Part shown: positions 54,747 through 64,000 of the stretch, piece after piece
How positions within the stretch are numbered: position 1 is the stretch's first letter
How the letters are laid out: each line of letters begins with the position of its first letter
DNA from: Typha latifolia
Lineage: Eukaryota > Streptophyta > Magnoliopsida > Poales > Typhaceae
Direction: 5' to 3'
NCBI GenBank assembly: GCA_019914945.1
Contig: CM034108.1
Span: forward strand, 878,001 to 942,000
DNA: 64,000 nt
Made by a program: the position numbers and the translations under genes
Notes under the pieces: generated by a model
Seen by the model: the letters and a program-made list of their open reading frames with translations, nothing else
Databases searched by the model: none
What the model was told of the DNA's origin: nothing

Positions 54747-55541
54747 CTAGCAGAATTGGCCTTCAGGATCAGCTGAAGCAGCACTAGTTGTATAGATGGG
54801 GTGGAGAACATGACCCTCAGTAGGATCAACATGTACCCACTTTCTACCACTCAGCTTATGGCGTTCAAACCGCACATTCCCTTCTTTCAGGGCATACAGA
54901 GTATGATCCTTTCCTATCCCAACGTAGTCTCCAGGATGGAAGCGAGTACCGCGTTGGCGAACGATAATGTTCCCTGGTATCACTTTCTGCAAAGCAAAAT
55001 AACAATTAATAACAAGTGACGAAAACATATATATATTATTATCATAACATAACAACTCTATACAACAGCATGTGGCTCTTCTGTCAGCGCTTCTGATATC
55101 CAGATTAAATTTGGGCACAAGACAGCTAATAGGCTAAACAATCATTACAGCATACTTTAGCTACTGAGATATAATAGAGAGACTATCCAGGTCATGTTCT
55201 ATCATATCATTATTTCCAACAATGAATCAAAAAGTAATTTGAAATGCAGACCTCTCCACCAAACTTCTTCACACCTAGATACTTGGGGTTAGAGTCACGA
55301 CCATTTTTCGTGGATCCTGCACTCTTTTTAGTGGCCCAACGCTTAATCACCAAGCTCAATCCCCCAGATGACTCTGAAATGAGGGTGTATTGACCAGTCA
55401 AATAGATAAAGTACAACAGAGAAGTAACGGGTACATTTTCCAGAAGCTATTCAGGTCATTACCAGTAGCGCTACTATAAACCTGAGCATTCGATACTAAT
55501 TCTTTCAGACCCACTCGTCTGCAAATTGTTGAAAGAGACAT
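54747..55541 (-). CDS. Mitochondrial-type 50S ribosomal protein L27 (bL27m)
   Basis: Three coding exons: 55541-55463, 55373-55252 and 54986-54747, in phase, 146 aa. Residues 1-35 are a likely mitochondrial targeting sequence rich in Ser, Arg and Leu ([15 protein letters not shown]). The bL27 domain follows: [31 protein letters not shown], then [32 protein letters not shown] and GRKWVHVD. bL27 sits at the peptidyl-transferase centre of bacterial-type ribosomes. The [10 protein letters not shown] lead and the C-terminal extension fit the plant mitochondrial rather than plastid form. An acceptor (TTATGCAG, near 55564) lies just upstream of the start, so a 5'UTR intron reaching a GC-rich exon near 57140-57300 is likely. 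It is convergent with the MTERF2-like gene. Confidence 0.92.
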
Positions 55542-56434
55542 TCTATTCTCTTCTGACAAGACACCTGCATAAAGTTTCATACAAAATTCAGGAAAGTAGA
55601 CTAAATAGACTATTATTTATTAAACAGAAACATCCGATTGCTAGACAGGAATATGGTTGAGTTTGACAAATGCCCAGAAATTTTCCAGCAGATATTGCTT
55701 AGATGAAATTCACACAAATATCAGTTGCTTCTTCTAATTTTAGTTCAATCTTAACTGCATTTATCCTCATGTTTATAGCACATTTGAATCACTCACTAGT
55801 TAACCCGTTAAAAGGAATGTCTACACTAATTAAAGAACCACTATATCCCAACAGGAAACTACAATCAATATTATTTAGCTTTCAACTAATAGAATGATCA
55901 AGCACTAGATCAGCACATTGAGATGTAAAGCCATAAAAAACAAAGAATATATTTAAATAAACTTGAATCATAATCAAATCTTAATAAACTGGTTCGAATC
56001 AATTGCTATTTTATGGGATCAGGTCAAACAATAATCTAGGGCTGATTTGGGATCCAAAAGAATTTTCCAAGAAGAAAGCTTTTCAGGTTCGGAGCCCAAA
56101 TTGAGCATAAATGCGTTTATCTTGCAGCAAAAACAACTTCCCATTTTTGGTTTTAAGTCCAGTAATTTTTTTCCTTTTCCAGTTTTGGATCTTTTGCTCT
56201 TCCGGAGCTTTTTGAATATAACTATATTTGATTTTTTTGGCTTAAAATAATAAACTCTAGGATGTGTAAATTATTTGCACTCTATTACACTAAAATATGC
56301 ACTCAGTTTTATACACTAAATAAAAATTAAATTACAAAAAACCCCTTTGACTAAGACCCACGGGAATCGTGACCAAATCCCTTTTTTTTGCTGGTTGTCT
56401 GCTAGAGGCATTGATGCGCTTACTATAAAGAAAA

Positions 56435-56477
<43 letters not shown>

Positions 56478-57995
56478 CTTTGCAGCTCAATTACTTACCG
56501 ATTAGAAGATTAACCTTATATGAATTGCTATTACTTTGATAAATATTTCAGTATGTCAAACAAGCCCGGTGTCTGAAAGGAATACCGGTCAAAAGAATCA
56601 CAATTGCCTCAGCTATGGTACGAGTAATGGTATGCTCGCTTCGTGGTTCGCTACATTTTTTACATTCCACAGCTTAAAGATATTTTTAAGAGGCTCATAA
56701 AGGTCCATTTACAGGCCAGGGTTATAAGGGTTTCCATGAAATTCTAATAGATTCGTGAACTAAAAAATAGACCTAGAAGCATAAAAAACGGCATCTGAAA
56801 AGACTCCAATTGTATTATAAACTTCGTGGGCAAGGCTTTTCACACATCCGAATTTGATCAACTTGTCTGCGCCTTGAAAATAGATCAGAGGTGCAGATAT
56901 GAAACAGGCATTCCACAAACAGGCAGATATGAACAGAGGAGTGAACTGGAGTGTTTGTGGATTGCCTGTTTCATATATGCAGATCTAACAATTAACGAAA
57001 AAAGATCTTTGATTAAAATTAATCTGCCATAAGAACTTCGATCCCTAATTTACGTGCCAGAATACGGAGAGATTTTGTAGGGAAGTAAAAACTAAAAACC
57101 AATTAAACATCTAAATCTTCAACAAAAATAAGTGCAAACCTCGGGCTTGGCAGGCGGCGGCGGTGAGGGCTGGAACACTCTAAACAGCGGGGTGAGCCGG
57201 TGAGGAGATCCGACGACGGCAGGCGGAAGGCGGCAAGTTGGGGCGAAAATTATTCCCCCTTTCTGGCTTTCGATGAGGCGGCTGGACTCGCTGGAGTGGA
57301 GAGTGGAGAAGGCGTGAGGTGAACCGAGGCGTGCCCTCCTAACGCAGGACCGTCCAAATAAACGAACGTAGGCTGTGGTCTCCAAAATCATCAAACGTCC
57401 GTTTGATCACATCTGATCGGACGGTACAGGAATACAGGGAACCAACTAGCAGAATTTAGACCCAACTAGTCAATTTACTCGGATCGGATTATTTATTTAT
57501 TTGAGAAAAGCTTGAGGATTAAAACCCCAATTATGGAACCCAAGTTTGGATCCGATGCAGTGTTTCTAGAACTAATAGTACATCGGACATAGGCAAGTGA
57601 AAAAGAACAGAGAGCCACGTAAGATTTCTATAAATTTGCAATCTGTACGACCTATATACTTGTTGGGCCGTTAGTTGTGTTTCGAATCATAAAAATATGT
57701 GGCATCACATTTCACAGTAGTTTGAACGCTGAACAGATATTTGGAAAAATTACAATTGATGTAATTTGTATTTATCAAGTTGTTAACTATCAAACATTGA
57801 CAGGGCTATGCTTTTCGGAGATCATTCTCACTATTAGCTAGCAGCGGATCAGGAACTATGGTACACCAGATGAGAAACTCAGTAAAGGAATGAACAACTA
57901 AGCTTGTAATGTGGTTTTCCAGTTACATGCATGCATCATCAAGGCCTCTGCTAAGCAGCAACAACCAGCATCGGGTCATCACGAAGGGTTCAGTT
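55542..57995. other. bL27 upstream region and spacer
   Basis: A probable 5'UTR intron, then a GC-rich segment at about 57140-57310 with a possible donor CCCGAG|GTTTGC that may be the first non-coding exon and promoter. A frame on the minus strand there (57119-57394) looks incidental. The direct phrase ACAAACAGGCAGATATGAA / GAAACAGGCA near 56895-56940 is a local repeat. Nothing else is recognised to 57995. Confidence 0.4.
56437..56475. repeat. AT microsatellite
   Basis: About 38 bp of alternating AT in the spacer upstream of the bL27 coding exons. Confidence 0.9.
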
Positions 57996-60900
57996 CTACG
58001 GAAAAGATTCCTTGCAGTCAAGAACGTCAAATTCGTGAGGCATGAAATCTTCACTAGGCCGGTAGTATTTCTCGGGAGAATACATGCCCAAATTTGTGAC
58101 CTGGCTAGTATATAGGCAAGCAAACCTCTCGACCTGCAAATGGAGCATGGAGGATTAGGATCTTATTATAACGGAGGTGGGTCATCTACTAATGCAATAT
58201 GGTTATTCTTTTTCACCCTTCTCAGATGTGCTTTGCAGTAAAACCGTAAGATACCTGATGAGCAAAGCGAGAGTTTTGGTAGCCAGTCTTCATGAGCTGT
58301 CCCCAAACCTTATGAAACTACAGTGAAACAAACAGCAGGCGGTAGTTAGAAATTGAAAGCGTATATACTTCCTCAACCAGAATTTCAGGAAATAAGAGGC
58401 CAACAGAAAGTAACGTGCATAAAATAGTTTGTGTAGATGCAACTGGAACGTATTGACAATATAATATAAGAATTTTGTACAGTGTATATACCTTTCTGAA
58501 ATAAAAAAGTACTCCTTATATAAAAAACTACCGGAAAAGGATTAAAAGGACAAGAAGGTCAACACTCAACGGAGCAGAAAATATATATCTCTAGCATAAA
58601 GAAATGATGATAAAATGGCAAAAATTACTCTCTATGGTGCTCTCTCTCTCTCTCCCCCAAAATAATAATAATAATTACTGGTTGAACATTAAATAATATG
58701 GATTGTTGCTGCAACATTGAATTGCTCGTTTGTCAACTCAACAATATGATTCCCAACCTTTTGATGATACTTCCGCTGAGCATCTTGATGAAGGCCACGA
58801 ATGTGCTCCCTTTCTAACTGCAACTTAGAAAAGAACATTAAGAAAGTAAACTAGTTCTGCAATAATCTAGCATATTGAATTAACAAGGATTAATAATTGT
58901 TGCAAAAAGCTCCACTGATAGCACCGGATTAATGTCACACGGAAAAACAAATGGTATCTCTGAGAAACATCTCAAAATATCTTAAGACATGTATTAGATA
59001 ACATATTGATGCAAATGAATTATCCTATTGATTATCATAGGTTTTTCCCGAATCAATAAAAATGATATTTTAAATTTTTTTCTTTTCCCTACAGTTATCA
59101 TATATCTCATGATGGCCAGTAATGCAACAAATAAGAACTTCTCATTATCCAGTCATAATCATTAATAATCAATGTTTTATTAACTTTCCATATTAAAATG
59201 GTGAGATGAAAGACATTTGAGCAACTTAACTTGCATGGTGACTTCAACTTCCATAACTAGCTCATGTAATATCTATAATTTTAATGTGTTTGGCCATGAG
59301 GATCACTTATGTATACCATGCAAGATGCATAAATCATGCACCTATAGGGCAGCCCAAGGATCATATATGCAAGTGCAACTGCAAAAGGTAGGTACATAAA
59401 CCACATTTATAAAACTCAACAACTTAGTAAAATAGCAACTGCTAAAAGACAAAGGATATTTTTGGGCCCACAACCACCCCTCACTCTGCCGATGAACTTA
59501 CCCAGAAAAAGAGAGAAGAAAAGATAAGTTATTGCTACATGCTATCATGAAAAGGACTGACTACAAAAAGAAAGAACAGGAAGAGAAGAACCTTATGAAT
59601 TAACTGGTATGGTTATATATATAGATAAACGCAGGTTTAACCAAGATGCTTAACTCACCTTTAGATTATTAAGATCAGCTGATAAATTTTCCTTCTGCTT
59701 GACTGTGTGGTTTTCAGTCCTGAGTGTAAATGCTGATTAGAGATACAATTAAAAATAATATGGAACAAAGAAAAAGACAAGCTTTCCTTTCACAAGATGG
59801 ACATAGTATTATTTTCACAGAGTACATCCAGGAGGTTAGTTGGTTAAACACAACAGATATTCAAGATGGAACAGCTCCATCTTTCACTGGAAGCAGCAGA
59901 GAACAGAAAATCAAAATATAAGGAGACTGGAAGCCTTATTAGGTTAATCAAATAGTCAAAATTAATACATACACGTACGTGTATTCCACAAATTTGAACC
60001 GACTCTGACAAGCTTCCCTATCCGGCCAGTCGCTTCTAATTTTTGAAAATTATAGCATCCTACATTCCTAAGTAATCTGTGTGACATCTTCTATTACCCC
60101 CATTGTATCTACAGTCTCCATTCATTTCCTGCAGTATCTTACATTATAGGCCCGCAGGCCCCAGATCATGAATAGGTAATGGCTTAACAAAGTAGCAGGT
60201 ATAAGTAATTTAAGCAGTTATGTAGCAGCTCACTAGATCATCATTTTCCAAATGAATTACATACAGAGCATAGTGACAGTAGCAAGGGCTCTGGATCCAT
60301 TGAACTCTTGAAACCAATTGACAAAACAGTTGACCCAAGAAAACTTTGCTCCTATGGGCTGGTTTCTTCAAAACTTCTCCATTAACTGCTGTGGGCCTCC
60401 ATTAACTTCTCCACTAGGTAACAGCCTCCTTTAAATTCAGTCAGGGCATATTGGCTTCTACATATTCCAACTCAATACTTCCCATATAGTCAAGATTTTG
60501 TCACTCAGCATGATAACTTACTTCGTCAATGATGTTTGCATTATAGTTATTACATCAAGACTATAAATCAACATAAGCTAGACAAATTTATCTTCCAGTT
60601 CTAATTAATAGATATATTCAGAACGTTACGTGCCTGAAACGGATGTCATATTATACGGAAAACAGAAACCACCCATAAAGCATCTCATTCTGGCACTCCA
60701 CTCACCATTCTAGTCAATCCATTTTAGGTCTTTCGGAAAGTTATTAGTTTGACCATCTCTCCAAGTCCATGTGTATCTTGATGGAGTACCTTTTATGATC
60801 AACAAAATCAACAGGGAGTTCCGTATTCTATTGAGATAATATAAGCCCCTTTTTTTGGAGCAAAAACCATAGTATATAAGCATATTTAAAGTGAAAGACT

Positions 60901-63567
60901 AAATCATATTGGGAGATCTAAAAACTTTAATTCTATATAGCAAAAGGTGTTATAACTTATAACTTTTATAGTTTGATTGTTCGGTCCTAAAAACTTTAAT
61001 TCTATATAACAAAGAGTGTTATACCTTATATAGTTTGTTACTTGATTGCTTGGCACACTTGGTTATTATGCTATTTCTGGAGCAATCTTCTTCCACTAAA
61101 TTTGTTGTCAAGAAATTTGAGTTTCCTGAGATTTTATCTATATCTACACATGTTATTTACATGAAAAAATACCACAAAAGTCCACAGTAATTTACAGGAA
61201 AACTGCAAAGATAAGATTCTGATTAATATCTTCAAGATGGCTAGAACTTTGAATAAGCAGAAAGTGAACGTCAACAAGAACTAACAGACATTTGCAGTGC
61301 TTACTTGAGAGACCATTCCAGATGATCAATACGGTCTTCAACATTATCACGCTCTCTTCTAAGTCGCCGAAGCTCCTGACAGGTAAACCCATGAAGTATG
61401 ATATAAATGTATGTAACCATTGGATATTCAGGATTAAGCAATAACTAAGAGCAGTAACAGGGAGTTGGCATTTTCTTAATCTTTGACCACCATAAGTATA
61501 CCGAAATGCCAGAAGGGAAATTCCACTGTTAGTATCCTACATATATTTCCTCTGCAAATGCATAAATCAAATGCAATAAGTAGGTCTCATTTGTTTAAAT
61601 TCCTTTAATCAATTAGGGCAAGGGATCGAAAAGATCACTTCAAACTCTGCACATGGGATCAAAATTATTCTAAAGACAGGTCTCTGTTTCAAAAGCCAAG
61701 TTTCCTACAATCACTATGATGCAATGGAATCCCATCAAGGCATCAAAACTCAACAATAATTTCCAATATGAGATTGTCATGTGGTATTTGACATATCTAC
61801 TGTCATAGAAACAATCAAAATAAATGAGCGCTAATAGTGATTGTAATACCTTACGGGTGCCCTTTGATTCAGAAAGAAGTTTCACCTCTTCCTCCAGCTC
61901 TGGAATAACAAGCATTGTTCTCCAACCTAACGTTTCAACATATCAGTAAATGCTAGACCATTTAGGTCTGTAAAATATCTTGATGAGATGAATATCTTAT
62001 ACATATGATTAGGAAAAATAAAACCATAAGTACCTAAGACTTTCTTGCTACGCAAAATATCTCCATAGATGTGGTCTCCAACATAGAGGACCTACAGAAA
62101 ATGAAGGCACAAGTAAACAATTTTTAAGTTGGATTAAGTTGCTTATCTAACAAAAATTTTATAAGTTACTAGGAATTATTTGCCTTTAAAAGATTCATAT
62201 ATTAAATTAGTACCAAGTCTAACACTGGAAACTGGAAAGCACACATACAAGTTACAGAGATCCAAGACTAACTGGTCAGCAAGGCAATTCCAAGAGATCC
62301 AAAAAGTTGTAGATGAAAATAATCAAAATATACATGTGGCATGATCATGCCCAAGGGAAATGAAATATTGGTTAGGCTGAAGAGGCAAACTTGCATCAAA
62401 GTTGTATCGTAGATAGAATAAAGGATTCATGTTGAAAATTTTCAAACTCCAACACACTTAGAAAAGGGGAAGGCTTCTCAGCTTTCAAATTTCATCTCTT
62501 CGTAGTTGCATGGCTGATGTGCATCCAACAAGGTAAATCACTCAAACTACTTGACAACATGTAAAAGGTAAAAACTGTTGTCTTGTGCTTCCAACAAAAT
62601 GCCAAAAAGGTTAGTGAATTTATCAATTAGGGAAGTGTTTAATGATTTTCATGATAAACCATTTAATTCATCAGATAGGCTATATATAAGAAATAGGTTA
62701 TAAATTTATGTAGTCAATATACATGGCCTTATACAAGAACACATTCTTCACGCCTTATATCAAGTAGTCAAAAGATGTAGCACCTGAGAGCTGGCAGCTA
62801 TTGAGAGCAATCTATGCAGATGACCAACACTACCTCCCTGGAAAAATCAAGCTAAAGTGAGTAGCTGCACAATAATTCCAATAACAAAGAAGAAAGAAGA
62901 ATAAAGAACATTAAAAAGAGGAAGTGATGAACTATACGAAGTTGCATTCTCAAAAATTAATAAGACCTGAAAAAGAAATAAAATCTGGCAAAAATACTAT
63001 AAACTCCTGGTGAGCTTTTTCCAGCACATCTTCAATGCACAGGTTGACGATTACCTGATACACTTTGTGTTCTGACTTTGACACCTTGCATGTCGATCTT
63101 GGACTTCTAATCTTCAACAGATAAAGAAAAGGAGCATAAGAGAGAATTTTGAAGTGCAAAGATGAGGAAAACACAATAGTTTATTTTTACTAGCCTGAAG
63201 ATCAGCATTAAGCAGCATTCCAGATTTAGGTTCAACTTCAAATAAGCTTGCACGATTATCTTCAAGGAAGAAATACGGCTTTGAGCTGAAAAACATGAAA
63301 TGACCAATCAGAATGAATACGATGTACTTTTGCTAACACAAACAAGGGATGCAGACTTTTCAATTAACAAATACCCAATGATGGAAAGAAAGGACAAAAT
63401 ATGGATATAATAGTGTAAGGAAGATATATAGAAATTAGAAAGAGCCAGACCTGCCCGTTATGACAACGTCAAAGTTTTCAAGCCATTTATAGTTGCAAGG
63501 AGAGCCATCATCTGAGTTATGAGACCCACAAAGAAAATTCATCACAACATTGGTATAGTCCCACAAG
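57996..63567 (-). CDS. HAD-superfamily 5'-nucleotidase (purine nucleotidase-like), 3' part
   Basis: Eleven exons join in phase: 63567-63451, 63285-63195, 63111-63055, 62837-62784, 62091-62034, 61926-61850, 61375-61305, 59719-59659, 58817-58758, 58317-58255 and 58133-57996, giving 281 aa here. The N-terminus, including HAD motif I, lies beyond the right edge. Visible motifs are DYTNVVMNFL, the motif II region FDVVITGSSKPYFF, EDNRASLFEVEPKSGMLL, GGSVGHLHRLL, and motif IV VLYVGDHIYGDILRSKK. A coiled-coil region follows (ELRRLRRERDNVEDRIDHLE and on), then a conserved tail YTSQVTNLGMYSPEKYYRPS. This fits the plant cytosolic IMP/GMP-specific 5'-nucleotidase-like family (as At1g75210 and At2g23890), which dephosphorylates purine nucleotides. 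The intron after exon 2 seems to use a GC donor. Confidence 0.9.
60918..61055. repeat. Two-copy tandem repeat (69 bp) in a 5'-nucleotidase intron
   Basis: CTAAAAACTTTAATTCTATA starts at 60918 and again at 60987, with similar downstream sequence (GTGTTATA, TAGTTTG, TTGATTG). It is an intronic local duplication. Confidence 0.8.
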
Positions 63568-64000
63568 CTGCAATCGGTAAACAAATAGTTCAGAGATGAA
63601 AACTAGCAACATATCTGGTCCACATAAATGTTGGCATTACGCCAAAATAGAAGAGATTTACATTAGAATAGCCACCTGCATCGCTTGCAAAAACAAATAA
63701 GCACTTGAATATTTCTAAGCAATTTATGTCATCGAGTAAGAAATCAAAGATGTTACACCAGTTGCGAGCATGAATTCAAATGTAGCACAGGTTAGTAAGA
63801 TGAATGCTAAATAGTTCTGTAGTTACACTTCTACAGTTCTGTGAACACAACTTTGTCACTAGTTCATACCCCTTGAAGTAATTCTCAACTTACTATTTCC
63901 ATTTCTAAGGTTGCTTTAATTTGTTTTACTCCTATTTTCTGATATTCAAAATGTCCTTCAGATCCCTCCTACTGGAGTTTGTCTCTAGTGAACAACACTA
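63568..64000. other. Intron of the 5'-nucleotidase gene
   Basis: No exon is recognised. By position and lack of a start codon it is probably an intron; upstream exons lie outside the window. Confidence 0.5.

Noticed and set aside
57119..57394. 91-codon minus-strand frame upstream of bL27m
   Set aside because: It could be an upstream coding start, but bL27m has a good start at 55541 and the frame passes the likely donor site; treated as 5'UTR/promoter.
1..64000. CRISPR arrays, operons or prokaryotic mobile systems
   Set aside because: No spaced direct repeats or bacterial gene structure; tandem repeats seen are local duplications or microsatellites in a plant genome.

Overview
The window is plant nuclear DNA. 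It has multi-exon genes with GT-AG introns, AT-rich intergenic DNA, MITE-like elements and plant-only families (L-type lectin receptor kinases, EPFL peptide, KNOX, mTERF). An angiosperm is certain. A non-grass monocot is my guess from the GC-rich first exons and overall protein flavour, but the sequence does not prove it. A run of exactly 500 N (25280-25779) is an assembly gap.

Region 1 (about 0.4-14.4 kb) is a tandem array of L-type lectin receptor-like kinase (LecRK) genes, all on the minus strand. Two are intact (3910-5904 and 8498-10492, 664 aa each). One is full length but broken by a frameshift and by loss of the DFG motif (12376-14354). Two are remnants: 455-1540, interrupted by a hAT-like MITE, and 2395-2815, collapsed by deletions. 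A 1.16-kb PIF/Harbinger element (6617-7772) that still encodes the end of a transposase sits between the two intact genes.

Region 2 (14.4-29.6 kb) holds developmental and cell-wall genes. They are an EPFL2-like secreted cysteine-rich peptide (18343-18871, minus, three exons, easily missed), a two-CBM22 GH10 xylanase like Arabidopsis XYN3 (20889-24002, plus), the 3' half of a class I KNOX homeobox gene (24455-25279, minus), the gap, and the 5' half of a KIN-8A kinesin gene (25986-28791, minus). KNOX and kinesin share strand and face each other across the gap, so an automatic model may fuse them.

Region 3 (29.6-42 kb) holds a cyclin T gene (coding 34315-39328, plus, probable 5'UTR exon near 31.45 kb) and a convergent glycine-rich RNA-binding protein gene (41024-41604, minus). 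A 95-bp tandem triplication lies between them.

Region 4 (42-64 kb) holds AT-rich spacer with a long-TIR MITE, an LRR receptor pseudokinase like At2g16250 (45702-49166, plus), tRNA-Gln(CTG) (49857-49927, minus), MTERF2-like organelle transcription factor (50061-54024, plus), mitochondrial-type ribosomal protein bL27 (54747-55541, minus) and the 3' part of a HAD-family purine 5'-nucleotidase-like gene (57996-63567, minus, running off the right edge).

Exon boundaries were placed by hand. I joined exons by reading phase, consensus splice sites and the recalled family pattern, and checked that the phases add up. There is no transcript evidence. I found no CRISPR, operon-like or clearly unprecedented system. 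The most interesting items are the decay modes in the LecRK array, the pseudokinase, the probable chimera risk at the gap, and several small or hidden gene structures.
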